Assembly (NCBI GenBank): GCA_030673645.1
Contig: DAOVIO010000105.1
Location: 1 to 14,241 of the forward strand
Length of the DNA: 14,241 nucleotides
Direction of reading: 5' to 3'
Source: JAGLSB01 sp023135955
GTDB lineage: Bacteria > Bacteroidota > Bacteroidia > Bacteroidales > GCA-2748055
The translations under genes were made by a program, and so were the position numbers. The notes beneath the pieces were generated by a model that saw nothing but the letters and a program-made list of their open reading frames with translations, did no database searches and was not told where the DNA came from. Below, piece by piece: positions 1 to 8,767 of the stretch. Position 1 is the first letter of the stretch. Each line of letters opens with the position of its first letter.

Positions 1-876
1 TTCATTTCCATCAATAAATGGAAGTATTTCAGGTAATGCAAATGCCCCTGTTGTTGTAATTACATCGTTGGCAATAAACTCTTTGGTTTCTCCATCAATA
101 GATACTGAAATATGATACTTCCCATTTTCAGGCTTTACTACAAGTTGATTTGAATTAAAATAAAAGTTATTCTCCCCAACTGATTTATATAATGCATTTG
201 TTAATGATGATAATCCCCCTTTTGTAGAAAAGACTTTTCGTGTTGCCTTCTTAGCTTCTTCATCTTTCTTTTCAAAATTTTTCTTTATAGCACCACCAAT
301 AAAACTTCCATAATTTTGCTCCAAATTATACAATTTTGGTAAAGCATATTTTGGGACAAGTATACTGGGGTCTCCAGAATAGACACCCAAAATAAACGGA
401 TCAATAGCATAATCAAGAAGACTTTGCCCTAATCTTCGCTTTACTAATTCAGCTAAACTTTCATGAGGATTTTTCCCCTTTGGTCTGAAAGGTTCTCCTA
501 ATAATCTAAATTTATCTTTTAATGAAAACAAAGGTGTTTTAATCCCTGCGATTAAACCCGAAGGTAATGCTTCCCATTTTGAATCTTTAAGAATATATCT
601 TTTATCAACTTCATCATTTGCAATTTCAAGCTCACAAAGATCTTTTAACTCTTCAAACAAATCAGCAACTTCAGGAGTTCCAACTATTCCTGTATTTGGA
701 CCTTCTTCAAATGTAAAACCATTTTGAGTTGCAGTATTTATTACACCTCCACACCTATCTTGTTTCTCAAAAATCGCAATTTTCTTATCGCTTTTTCTTA
801 CATAATGAGCGGCAGCAAGACCAGTTAAACCGGCTCCAATTATTGCAACATCTAATTGTTCTATATTATTATTCAT
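1..876 (-). CDS. hemG: Protoporphyrinogen oxidase, HemY-type FAD enzyme (partial, C-terminus off window)
   Basis: This gene would oxidise protoporphyrinogen IX to protoporphyrin IX, the penultimate step of heme synthesis, at the inner membrane. The frame is open from ATG 876 to the window edge (292 codons) with no stop, so the C-terminal third or so is missing. The N-terminus has the FAD dinucleotide-binding fold: GAGLTGLAAAHY at about residues 14-25, an acidic FEK end of the second strand near residue 37, and GGVINT at 43-48 followed by FEEGPNTG at 56-63, a pattern typical of the HemY/PPOX family. A conserved-looking DPFILGVYSGDP segment follows. The gene starts 40 nt after hemN in the same direction and is probably the last visible gene of the operon. 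The family is flavin- and usually oxygen-dependent and is unrelated to E. coli HemG despite the shared symbol; hemY or pgoX are alternative names. Family assignment is secure. Use of the protoporphyrinogen rather than the coproporphyrinogen substrate is inferred from the presence of hemN. Confidence 0.9.
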   Translation of the reverse strand, partial: MNNNIEQLDVAIIGAGLTGLAAAHYVRKSDKKIAIFEKQDRCGGVINTATQNGFTFEEGPNTGIVGTPEVADLFEELKDLCELEIANDEVDKRYILKDSKWEALPSGLIAGIKTPLFSLKDKFRLLGEPFRPKGKNPHESLAELVKRRLGQSLLDYAIDPFILGVYSGDPSILVPKYALPKLYNLEQNYGSFIGGAIKKNFEKKDEEAKKATRKVFSTKGGLSSLTNALYKSVGENNFYFNSNQLVVKPENGKYHISVSIDGETKEFIANDVITTTGAFALPEILPFIDGNE

Positions 877-916
877 ATTAGTAAAAGGCAATTGAATGAG
901 AGAAATAAATAATTTC

Positions 917-2290
917 TTAAACAGTTTTTGAATACTTATTTTCTCCTATATTTAACAATGGATCAAACTCCATTGCAATATTTCTTACAACAAAGAAACC
1001 TTCCGGGTTAAGCTTTATCTTTCCTTTATCAATAGAAAGTAAATTATCTTCTGTGAATTGATCCAATTTAGAAGGCTTATAGTCCACAATTTTTATTATT
1101 TCTTCAGCACTTACCGAAAACTCAGAAGCGATAGTATCAAAATCAAGAAAACCATTACACATTATTTCATTTATTACCCTTCTGCAAATCAAATCATTAT
1201 TATTTAATTCATATCCGCGTTCAATTGCTAATCCATCTTCTTCAATCGCGTTCATGTATTTGTTTGTATCTTTTTGGTTTTGAGTATACGCACCATTCAT
1301 TTGGCTAATTGAAGAAGAACCAAAACCATAAATTTGTCCGGTAGTTTCTTTTGTACAATATCCTTGGAAATTTCGATGCAACTTTTTATTCTTCAAAGCT
1401 AAACTTAACTCATCATTTGGTTTTGCATAATGATCCATTCCAATTGATATGTATCCACTTTGAGTTAATAAATTATATGCTATACCAAACATTTCTAATT
1501 TTTCTTCAGGGCTAGGTAAACCAACTTCCTCAAGTTTTCTCTGTGCACTTTTTACCCATGGAACATGAGCATATGAAAAAGTTACTATTCTATCAGGAGA
1601 AATTTTTATTGCACGTTCAATTGATTTTTTAAAACTTTCGGGTGTTTGTCCTGGTAAGCCATAAATGAGATCAACATTTACACCTTCAAATCCCAAATCC
1701 TTCATTGTTGAAACAAGATCTTCTATTGGGTGTTTTGAAGCTTGTCTGTTAACAATTTTTAATACATCGTCATTAAAATCCTGCACTCCTAAGCTCAATC
1801 TATTAAAACCTAAGGCCTTAAGCTTTTCAACATCCTCAAATTCCAAATATGCGGGACTACATTCCATAGCAATTTCCGCTTTTTTGTCAACAATAAATGT
1901 ATTGCTGATCAACTGCATTATCTTGCCTATATAGTCAAGTGAAATAGAGTTTGGTGTTCCGCCACCCCAATGTATTTGAGTAACAATTCTGTCTTTATCC
2001 AAATATTGAGCTACAGTTTCAATTTCTTTTATAACTGCATTTATATATCTGGAAACAGCATCCTGCTTCTGCATTATTGTTGTATTGCATCCACAAAAAT
2101 GACATAAACGAGGACAAAATGGAATGTGTATATATAAAGAAATATTCTCTGGTTTCTGACTATTTGAACTCTTTAAGTTCTGAATATAATTATCATTATT
2201 ATATTCGGCATGAAAAAAATTTGCTGGCGGATAACTTGTGTATCTTGGCCCGGGTTTATTATATTTCTCCAGTATCTGAAAATCCTTCAT
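917..2290 (-). CDS. hemN: Oxygen-independent coproporphyrinogen III oxidase (radical SAM)
   Basis: This 457-residue protein decarboxylates two propionates of coproporphyrinogen III to vinyl groups, giving protoporphyrinogen IX, without oxygen and at the cost of two SAM. The radical-SAM cluster motif is intact: YIHIPFCPRLCHFCGC places cysteines at residues 59, 63 and 66, with the additional C68 typical of true HemN. HWGGGTPN at about 107-114 is the SAM-binding glycine motif. The N-terminal KYNKPGPRYTSYPP and the C-terminal RNIAMEFDP segment are both HemN hallmarks absent from the HemW homologues, so heme chaperone HemW is unlikely. Length matches the family (about 450-460). ATG 2290 is 22 nt past the hemE stop, consistent with co-transcription. 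No oxygen-dependent HemF is seen in the window, so this may be the main enzyme for the step. Confidence 0.97.
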   Translation of the reverse strand: MKDFQILEKYNKPGPRYTSYPPANFFHAEYNNDNYIQNLKSSNSQKPENISLYIHIPFCPRLCHFCGCNTTIMQKQDAVSRYINAVIKEIETVAQYLDKDRIVTQIHWGGGTPNSISLDYIGKIMQLISNTFIVDKKAEIAMECSPAYLEFEDVEKLKALGFNRLSLGVQDFNDDVLKIVNRQASKHPIEDLVSTMKDLGFEGVNVDLIYGLPGQTPESFKKSIERAIKISPDRIVTFSYAHVPWVKSAQRKLEEVGLPSPEEKLEMFGIAYNLLTQSGYISIGMDHYAKPNDELSLALKNKKLHRNFQGYCTKETTGQIYGFGSSSISQMNGAYTQNQKDTNKYMNAIEEDGLAIERGYELNNNDLICRRVINEIMCNGFLDFDTIASEFSVSAEEIIKIVDYKPSKLDQFTEDNLLSIDKGKIKLNPEGFFVVRNIAMEFDPLLNIGENKYSKTV

Positions 2291-2312
2291 TACTTTATCC
2301 TCAATCTTTAAA

Positions 2313-3335
2313 TTACCACTTTGTCTCTTTAATCCAATCTATTACAAATTTCACATTTTCAACAGGAATCCCTGGCATTAATCCATGTCCCAAATTAAAA
2401 ATCCAATTTTTTTCTTGTTTATGGAATGGAATAAATTTTTCCAATTCTTTACGAATTGTATCCTGATCTGAATATAAAATTCTTGGATCCAGGTTACCTT
2501 GTAATCCTACTTTAGGGTCAACCATTTTGCGAGCATGTTGCAATGGTGTTTGCCAATCTATGCTTAAATAGTCACATATCTCATGATCTATTTCTGAGAT
2601 ACCTGTACCAATGCCTTTGGGGAAAAAGATAAAAGGTGTTCCTGTTTTTCGAACAGCATCAGCAATTTTCTTAACTGATGGCAGGAATATTTCTTTATAA
2701 TATTCAAATGGCACAAGTCCTGCATGAGTATCAAACAATTGGAATGCTGAGATTCCATGTTTTATTTGTTCTAAGGCATATACAATAGAAAGTTCTGTAA
2801 CTGCCTCAGCTAATTTTTTAGTAAGTTCTTTATTTGTAAAGAAGAACTTTTCGGCATCAGCAAAATTTGAACGAGTACCTAAACCTTGCAACATGAAGCA
2901 AAGCACAGTTAAGGGTGCTCCACAGAACCCTATTAATGGATTGTTTTCAGGTCTAGTTTCAATGATTTTATCTATTGCATCATATATATATTGCAACTTA
3001 CCAGGATCTGGATTAAGCTTACTTAAGGGATCTGTTACATCTTTTAAAGGTGTTTCAAAAACGGGTCCATTATCTGTAAAATCAAGTCCCATTCCCATAG
3101 CGTAAGGTATAACAAGAATATCGGAAAATAATATTGCTGCATCAACACCTAGATCATGAACTGGCAATAAAGTTACTTTAGCTGCTAATGATGGATCTTT
3201 CATCATCTGCCAAAAACTATAGTCTTCTTTAAGTTTTAAATATGATGGAAGTACTCTTCCTGCCTGCCTCATAAACCAAACCGGTGGTCTTGAAGTTTCT
3301 TTTCCTTGCAATGTATCTGTAAAAATTGAATTCAC
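2313..3335 (-). CDS. hemE: Uroporphyrinogen III decarboxylase
   Basis: HemE removes the four acetate carboxyls of uroporphyrinogen III to give coproporphyrinogen III in the cytoplasm. From the start chosen here the protein has 340 residues, the usual length. The signature RPPVWFMRQAGR lies at about residues 16-27, with the substrate-carboxylate arginines R23 and R27. FSDILVIPYAMGMGL carries the catalytic aspartate at about D72. FNLGHGLMPGIPVENV near the C-terminus is also characteristic. The longest open frame begins at a TTG at 3374, but that codon sits inside the hairpin at 3364-3389 and would add 13 residues with no resemblance to the family. The GTG at 3335 gives VNSIFTDTLQGKETSRPPVW, the expected N-terminus, so I choose it. 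The gene is separated from hemL by 68 nt containing that hairpin, and from hemN by 22 nt. Confidence 0.95.
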   Translation of the reverse strand: MNSIFTDTLQGKETSRPPVWFMRQAGRVLPSYLKLKEDYSFWQMMKDPSLAAKVTLLPVHDLGVDAAILFSDILVIPYAMGMGLDFTDNGPVFETPLKDVTDPLSKLNPDPGKLQYIYDAIDKIIETRPENNPLIGFCGAPLTVLCFMLQGLGTRSNFADAEKFFFTNKELTKKLAEAVTELSIVYALEQIKHGISAFQLFDTHAGLVPFEYYKEIFLPSVKKIADAVRKTGTPFIFFPKGIGTGISEIDHEICDYLSIDWQTPLQHARKMVDPKVGLQGNLDPRILYSDQDTIRKELEKFIPFHKQEKNWIFNLGHGLMPGIPVENVKFVIDWIKETKW

Positions 3336-3363
3336 GTTATATTTTATTAATGAAGTAATAAAA

Positions 3364-3389
3364 GAGGCTATCAATAAGTGGATAGCCTC
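3364..3389 (-). terminator. Perfect 9-bp hairpin with T-run between hemL and hemE
   Basis: Arms GAGGCTATC (3364-3372) and GATAGCCTC (3381-3389) are perfect reverse complements around an 8-nt loop. Read on the minus strand, the stem is followed immediately by TTTTATTA. On the plus strand the matching side lacks a T-run, so the structure is oriented to act on the heme operon transcript. It begins 14 nt after the hemL stop and ends 28 nt before the hemE GTG. By sequence it is an intrinsic terminator. Since hemE, hemN and hemG follow so closely, it may be a partial terminator or an RNA-processing and stability element rather than the end of the operon. Confidence 0.75.
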
Positions 3390-3403
3390 ATTATAAACTT
3401 AGT

Positions 3404-4693
3404 TTAAAGCTGTTTTAATGCTAAATAATTTGCTTCTATAGTTTTATCAATATCCTCATCTGTATGAGCAGCTGAAATAAAAGCACATTCAAATTGTGAA
3501 GGAGCTAAATAGATACCACTCTCTATGGCTAAGTTAAAATACTTAGAATATTTATCAGTGTCAGATTTCATGGCATCATCAAAAGACTTAACTTCCTTTA
3601 AATCTGTAAAAAACATTGTCATCAAAGATCCGACTCTGTTTATTATAGCCTTTGTACCTGTATTTTCAATATTATTAAGCAATCCTCTTTCTAACCTCGC
3701 TGCTTTTTCTTCAAGCTTATCATAAAAACCTTCAGTTTCATTCATAATCTTAAGCGTTTCTATACCTGCAGCCATAGCTAAGGGGTTTCCAGAAAGAGTT
3801 CCTGCCTGATAAACAGCCCCAGCTGGTGCAAGATTCTCCATAATTTCTTTTTTCCCTCCGTAGGCTCCTACAGGTAATCCTCCACCAATTATTTTTCCTA
3901 AAGCAGTTAAATCAGGTGTAATGCCATATAATTCCTGTGCACCACCTTTAGCTGCTCTAAATCCTGAAATAACTTCATCAAAGATTAATAAAGCACCATA
4001 TTGCTCTGTTACTTCCCTAATTCCTTTAAGAAACTCTACATCAGGTTTAATTAAACCCATATTTCCAGCAATAGGTTCAATAATCAGTGCTGCTATTTCA
4101 TCTCCCTGCTCTTGAAAAAGCTTTTTAACAGAATCTAAATCATTATATTCTGCAAGTAATGTGTCCTTAGCTGTACCTTTGGTAACGCCAGGACTATCAG
4201 GTAATCCAAGTGTAATTGCACCTGAGCCAGCTTTAATAAGGAAGCTGTCAACATGACCATGATAACATCCTGCAAATTTCACAACTTTTTCGCGACTGGT
4301 ATACCCTCTTGCAAGTCGTAAGGCACTCATGGTAGCTTCTGTACCTGAATTAACCATTCGTACAATTTCGATGGAAGGAACCATCTGCTTGATTTGCTCG
4401 GCCATCTGAGTTTCAACAACCGTTGGAGCTCCATAACTTGTTCCATTTTGTGCAGCTTTAACAATTGCTCCAACAACTTTTTCATGAGTATGTCCCAAAA
4501 TCATTGGTCCCCACGATGAAACATAATCGATGTATTCATTTCCATCAATATCATATATTTTTGAACCCTTTGCTTTTGAGATAAACACAGGATTGCTTCC
4601 CACACTTTTATATGCTCTAACAGGCGAATTGACTCCTCCAGGGATACTTTCCTTTGCCTTATCAAATTCTTTTTTACTATTCTCTAAATTCAT
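3404..4693 (-). CDS. hemL: Glutamate-1-semialdehyde 2,1-aminomutase
   Basis: HemL isomerises glutamate-1-semialdehyde to 5-aminolevulinate, the second step of the C5 pathway, with PLP/PMP as cofactor and no net redox change. The 429-residue length fits the family. The class-III aminotransferase fold is evident: SIPGGVNSPVRA near the N-terminus, MVNSGTEATMSALRLARGYT at about 113-132 for phosphate binding, GCYHGHVDS at 142-150, LLIFDEVISGFR with the PLP-pyridine aspartate D239, and the Schiff-base lysine K267 in LGKIIGGGLPVGAYGG. The GSGAITLGLPDSPGV loop is the gating loop specific to this enzyme, which separates it from ornithine-type aminotransferases. The gene starts 11 nt after the hemB stop. 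Together with hemA it shows that the organism makes aminolevulinate from glutamyl-tRNA rather than from glycine and succinyl-CoA. Confidence 0.97.
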   Translation of the reverse strand: MNLENSKKEFDKAKESIPGGVNSPVRAYKSVGSNPVFISKAKGSKIYDIDGNEYIDYVSSWGPMILGHTHEKVVGAIVKAAQNGTSYGAPTVVETQMAEQIKQMVPSIEIVRMVNSGTEATMSALRLARGYTSREKVVKFAGCYHGHVDSFLIKAGSGAITLGLPDSPGVTKGTAKDTLLAEYNDLDSVKKLFQEQGDEIAALIIEPIAGNMGLIKPDVEFLKGIREVTEQYGALLIFDEVISGFRAAKGGAQELYGITPDLTALGKIIGGGLPVGAYGGKKEIMENLAPAGAVYQAGTLSGNPLAMAAGIETLKIMNETEGFYDKLEEKAARLERGLLNNIENTGTKAIINRVGSLMTMFFTDLKEVKSFDDAMKSDTDKYSKYFNLAIESGIYLAPSQFECAFISAAHTDEDIDKTIEANYLALKQL

Positions 4694-4704
4694 TCTATAG
4701 ATAA

Positions 4705-5691
4705 TTAAAATGTTTTAACTCCTTTTAACCAGATTGCAACTTCTTTTGCATGATATGTTAAAATAATATCTGCTCCAGCTCTTCTAATTGATTTAAGAAT
4801 TTCTTGAGTAATTCTTTCCTCATCAATCCATCCTTTCTCAGCAGCAGCTTTTACCATTGAGAATTCTCCACTTACATTATATGCTGCAACAGGAATATTG
4901 AAAGTATCTTTGGTTCTTCTAATAATATCCAAATAACTAAGTGCAGGCTTAACCATTACGATATCAGCACCTTCTTCAATATCCAATTCGATTTCGCGCA
5001 TTGCTTCATCGCTATTTGCAGGATTCATCTGATATGTTTTTCTATCTCCGAATTGAGGTGCACTTTCAGCAGCTTCACGGAATGGACCATAAAATGCTGA
5101 TGCATATTTCGCTGAATAAGCCATAATTGGAAGATTATTAAATCCATTTTCATCAAGTGCATTTCTCATATGTCCAACTCTACCATCCATCATATCACTT
5201 GGCGCAACCATATCAACACCAGCCTTTGCAAATGCAACAGCTTGCTTAGACAATGTCACTAATGTTAAATCATTATCCACATCACCGTCCACGATTGTTC
5301 CACAATGTCCATGAGTAGTATATTCACAGTTGCATATGTCAGCAATGATATACATCTCTTTTACCTTTTCCTTAATAGCTTTTATTGCTCTTGGAATAAT
5401 AGCATGCTCGTGAGCACCAACAAGTCCATGTTCATCTTTTTCTTCAGGAATACCAAATAAAAGAACTGATTTTATGCCCAAATCATATAAGGTTTTACAT
5501 TCTTCTGCTAATACATCCACTGACATTTGATAATTTCCTGGCATTGAGCTAATAGGATTCTTTACATCTTCTCCAGGACATGCAAATAAAGGCATAACCA
5601 AATTATCTAATGAAACTATAGTTTCGTTAACCATGTTTCTTACTGTAGGATGTGATCTTAATCTTCTTAATCTTGTTACTGGATAATACAT
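4705..5691 (-). CDS. hemB: Porphobilinogen synthase (5-aminolevulinate dehydratase), zinc type
   Basis: HemB condenses two 5-aminolevulinates to porphobilinogen. It has 328 residues, typical for the family, which usually forms homo-octamers. The active-site lysines that form Schiff bases with the two substrates are visible: K195 in AYSAKYASAFYGPFR and K248 in VMVKPALSYLDII. The metal-binding segment ADICNCEYTTHGHCG has cysteines C120, C122 and C130, so this is the zinc-dependent form, in contrast to the aspartate-rich magnesium-type enzymes. The MDGRVGHMRNALD region with MVAPSDMM before it is a further family hallmark. ATG 5691 follows the hemD stop by 23 nt. Within the operon hemB comes after hemC and hemD although it acts before them. 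Confidence 0.97.
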   Translation of the reverse strand: MYYPVTRLRRLRSHPTVRNMVNETIVSLDNLVMPLFACPGEDVKNPISSMPGNYQMSVDVLAEECKTLYDLGIKSVLLFGIPEEKDEHGLVGAHEHAIIPRAIKAIKEKVKEMYIIADICNCEYTTHGHCGTIVDGDVDNDLTLVTLSKQAVAFAKAGVDMVAPSDMMDGRVGHMRNALDENGFNNLPIMAYSAKYASAFYGPFREAAESAPQFGDRKTYQMNPANSDEAMREIELDIEEGADIVMVKPALSYLDIIRRTKDTFNIPVAAYNVSGEFSMVKAAAEKGWIDEERITQEILKSIRRAGADIILTYHAKEVAIWLKGVKTF

Positions 5692-5714
5692 AGTTTTTAT
5701 ATTTTAATTATTAT

Positions 5715-6479
5715 TTATAAATAGGTTATTATTTCTTGTGCAAAAGATTCAATAACTGGATTACTTGCAACTAGATCTACATTATACCCTTTGGATTTGA
5801 TAAACGATTCTGTTGTTTTTCCGATACATGCAGTTTTCATTTTATACTCATCAGAAGTAAACCCAGTTATTTGAATAAAATTATTAAATGCAGAGGGACT
5901 AGTAAAAACTGTTAAATCAGCTTCCTGATTTTTTGCGATACTTAATATTTTCTCATTGAAATTATCCGGCTTGATCGTATTATATACATTTATTCTTTCT
6001 GCAAAACCAATCTCATTCAGGTTAGATTGAAGCTTATTTGGTGCAAGGTTTCCAAGCGCTAATAAAAGTCTGCTATTTGCATTAAGAATCTTCTCTTTTA
6101 TTAAATAATCAAAAAACTCATCAGATGTAATTCCTGAATTAGTATAATCTACATTTTGATTAAATTTACCTACTTCTTTTGCAGTAGATTCACCAATAAC
6201 CCCAATCTTAATGTTATTTGGAATTTGATAATTCCCGTTTATGGACTCTAATAACTTAAAAAAACCAGTTACTCCGTTTTTACTAGTGAAAATTAAAAGA
6301 TCAAATGAATTTAATGAATTGAAGATGCATATAAGTTCTTTATCAGGTTTTGCAAATACAATTTCAATCATGGGTAAATTATACACTTTTGCACCTGCAT
6401 CTTCAAGCAGATTGGTTAAGCTTCCTGCTTGATTAACTGGCTGCGTTGTAATTACCATTTTTCCCTCAATTTGCTTCAT
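5715..6479 (-). CDS. hemD: Uroporphyrinogen-III synthase
   Basis: HemD cyclises hydroxymethylbilane with inversion of ring D to give uroporphyrinogen III. The family is poorly conserved in sequence, so identification rests on weak family traits plus position between hemC and hemB. Visible traits are the 254-residue length, an N-terminal VITTQPVNQAGSL segment, FTSKNGVTGFFKLL around residues 83-96, a central IGVIGESTAKEV strand-loop, and TVFTSPSAFNNF followed by CIGKTTESFIKSKG near the C-terminus. These recur in the two alpha/beta domains of HemD. The longest frame begins at TTG 6482, but the next codon is ATG 6479, which I take as the start. It lies 15 nt after the hemC stop. No SAM-dependent uroporphyrinogen methyltransferase is fused to it, unlike some bacterial HemD proteins. 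Confidence 0.9.
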   Translation of the reverse strand: MKQIEGKMVITTQPVNQAGSLTNLLEDAGAKVYNLPMIEIVFAKPDKELICIFNSLNSFDLLIFTSKNGVTGFFKLLESINGNYQIPNNIKIGVIGESTAKEVGKFNQNVDYTNSGITSDEFFDYLIKEKILNANSRLLLALGNLAPNKLQSNLNEIGFAERINVYNTIKPDNFNEKILSIAKNQEADLTVFTSPSAFNNFIQITGFTSDEYKMKTACIGKTTESFIKSKGYNVDLVASNPVIESFAQEIITYL

Positions 6480-6494
6480 CAACTCTCTGAACGA

Positions 6495-7433
6495 TTAGCT
6501 TTTGTTACTCTTTCTTATTTCGTCTAATATTCTTGTTGCACCTTTTTCAACAAATAATTCTGCAAGCTCTCGTGCAATTTTTTTGGCATCATTTAAACTA
6601 CCTGAAAAAGTATCTTGAATTACTTCAGTTCCCTTCAAATTTGAAATATAACCGGTTATTGAAAATTCCTGATTATTAATTTCTGTATAACATCCAATTG
6701 GAATTTGACAACCACCTTCGAGTTTATTTAGAAAAACACGTTCTGCTAAAACAGCATCTAATGTTCCTTTATGCGTTATTTTATTAATTAAATTAGAAAT
6801 GAACGGATCATCTTCTCTAATTTCAATAGCTATTGCACCTTGACTTACTGCAGGTATCATTAATTCTGTATCGAGAATTTCGGTAATTTGTTTACCAAAA
6901 TCAAGTCGTTGCATACCTGCAGCTGCCATAACCATTGCATCGCAATGACCATCTTCCATTTTTTTAAGACGAGTATTTACATTTCCGCGAATGTCAACAA
7001 TTTTAAACTTTGGATTGTATTTTAATAATTGTGCTTTTCTTCTTAAACTTGAAGTTGCAATTACATCTTCACTTGTAAGTTCATTCAATTTCTTGCCATT
7101 TTTACTTACCAAAGCATCTCGAAACTCACCCCTTTTTAATACTCCACCTAAACAAAGGTTTTCTGGTAAATTAGTTGGTAAATCTTTTAAACTATGAACG
7201 GCCATATCAACACGACCATCAAGTAATGCAGTTTCAATTTCTTTTGTAAACAAACCCTTATCACCAATTTTAGATAAAGCAACATCAAGAATCTTATCTC
7301 CTTTTGTTTTAATTACTTCTATTGCAAATTTATATTCCGGAAATGCTTCTGACAATTCATCTCTTGTTCTGTATGCCTGATATAATGCGAGCTGACTCCC
7401 TCGGGTACCAATCCTTATGGTTTGTTTTTCCAT
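6495..7433 (-). CDS. hemC: Hydroxymethylbilane synthase (porphobilinogen deaminase)
   Basis: HemC polymerises four porphobilinogens into the linear tetrapyrrole hydroxymethylbilane, using a self-assembled dipyrromethane cofactor. The protein has 312 residues, as expected. IRIGTRGSQLALYQA near the N-terminus, HSLKDLPT with the catalytic aspartate D84, TSSLRRKAQL at about 127-136 and DIRGNVNTRLKKM at about 147-159 form the substrate and cofactor binding pockets. The cofactor attachment cysteine is C242 in LEGGCQIPIG. The C-terminal alpha/beta domain follows. ATG 7433 lies only 5 nt beyond the hemA stop, so the two are almost certainly translated from one message. The key residues seen are intact, and nothing suggests that the gene is inactive. 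Confidence 0.97.
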   Translation of the reverse strand: MEKQTIRIGTRGSQLALYQAYRTRDELSEAFPEYKFAIEVIKTKGDKILDVALSKIGDKGLFTKEIETALLDGRVDMAVHSLKDLPTNLPENLCLGGVLKRGEFRDALVSKNGKKLNELTSEDVIATSSLRRKAQLLKYNPKFKIVDIRGNVNTRLKKMEDGHCDAMVMAAAGMQRLDFGKQITEILDTELMIPAVSQGAIAIEIREDDPFISNLINKITHKGTLDAVLAERVFLNKLEGGCQIPIGCYTEINNQEFSITGYISNLKGTEVIQDTFSGSLNDAKKIARELAELFVEKGATRILDEIRKSNKS

Positions 7434-7438
7434 TTCTA

Positions 7439-8686
7439 TTATAATTCAAATAAATCTTTTACTAATTCAACAAATTCTTTTTTCTTCCCGTTTTGAGAAA
7501 CCGATCTTAAGTTCCTAATAAACAATCTTGTATATTTATCCGTTATATGTTTTCCATAATCCGATACAACTTCAGAATCCTTTACCGATTTAATTTTAAT
7601 AAACCCTTCTAGTTCATTTTTATTAATTTCGTGAAAGTTATTTTTTATTTTAAGAATAACTGGTGTTAAGTCAATTGAACTTAACCAATCTATAAATTCC
7701 TGTTTGACGAGTTGAATAATCTCTAAAGCATCTGGTATAGCATCTTTTCTTTTTTCAGAAGCAGTATTTACAATCGCATTGACATCATCAATAGTAAATG
7801 ATGTTATATTCTCTATTTCGGTTATATCATTGCTAATATTTCTAGGAACAGAAAGGTCAATATACATTTGTTTATGATTCCTCTTTAAATTTGAATTGTA
7901 AACCATTTCCTTTGTGATTAGATGCGTTTTTGATGATGTAGCAACTAATATAACATCGCAAATCGGCAAATAATAATCTAATTTTTCAATTTCAAATGCC
8001 GTTCCGTTATATTTAGCGGCAATATCGACAGCTTTATTATAGGTTCTATTTGTTATAAAAATTGATTTACTTCCACGATCTGCGAAATTTCGCAAAGCTA
8101 ATTCACCTGTTTGCCCAGTTCCTATAAGCAAAATTTTCTTATCGGAGAGAATATTAAGCTCCTTCTCACAAAGATCAACAGCCGTAGAACTTACAGAAAC
8201 AGATCCTTCATTTATAGTTGTTTCTGTTCTAACTCTTTTTCCTGCTGCAAAAGCTTTATGAAACATTCTTGTCAAAACAGAACCAATTGAATTATTATCA
8301 ATACTATATTTAAATGCATCTTTTACTTGTCCAATAATCTGATCTTCTCCAATCACAATAGAATCAATTCCTGAAACAACATTAAAAAGGTGATCAATTA
8401 CATCTTCACCTTCTTTAAAGTAGAAATAGTCTTTCAATTCATCGTTATAATTCTTAAAATATTCCAGATTTCTCAACACCATCCCAAATCCCTTTTCAGT
8501 GCCGCATTTTTCAACTCTGAAATAAATTTCCGTTCGATTACAAGTTGACAATACAACTACTCCCTGCAAACTTTCATCAATTTGAAGTAATTTTGTGAAC
8601 TGGGATATTTCTTCTTGTGAAAAAGAGAATTTTTCTCTTATTTCTATTGGACTAGTTTTAAAGCTTATTCCTATAACTCCGAGCAT
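7439..8686 (-). CDS. hemA: Glutamyl-tRNA reductase
   Basis: HemA reduces glutamyl-tRNA(Glu) to glutamate-1-semialdehyde with NADPH, the committed and usually rate-limiting step of the C5 pathway. The longest frame starts at 8797 with 37 extra residues that look like translated upstream DNA. The family N-terminus MLGVIGISFKTSPIEIREKF begins at ATG 8686, giving 415 residues, so I use that start. VVVLSTCNRTEIYF carries the catalytic cysteine, about C49, which forms the thioester. IGEDQIIGQVKDAF and GKRVRTETTI follow, then an NADPH-binding stretch ILLIGTGQTGELALRNF. The C-terminal part matches the dimerisation helix. It heads the operon, which fits its role as the entry enzyme, and hemC begins 5 nt after its stop. 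Confidence 0.95.
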   Translation of the reverse strand: MLGVIGISFKTSPIEIREKFSFSQEEISQFTKLLQIDESLQGVVVLSTCNRTEIYFRVEKCGTEKGFGMVLRNLEYFKNYNDELKDYFYFKEGEDVIDHLFNVVSGIDSIVIGEDQIIGQVKDAFKYSIDNNSIGSVLTRMFHKAFAAGKRVRTETTINEGSVSVSSTAVDLCEKELNILSDKKILLIGTGQTGELALRNFADRGSKSIFITNRTYNKAVDIAAKYNGTAFEIEKLDYYLPICDVILVATSSKTHLITKEMVYNSNLKRNHKQMYIDLSVPRNISNDITEIENITSFTIDDVNAIVNTASEKRKDAIPDALEIIQLVKQEFIDWLSSIDLTPVILKIKNNFHEINKNELEGFIKIKSVKDSEVVSDYGKHITDKYTRLFIRNLRSVSQNGKKKEFVELVKDLFEL

Positions 8687-8767
8687 ATTCTTAATTTTAA
8701 TTACACAAAATTGAAAATCAAATCTGAAGAAATTCTGAAGAATATATGATTTATTAAAATTAGGTCT

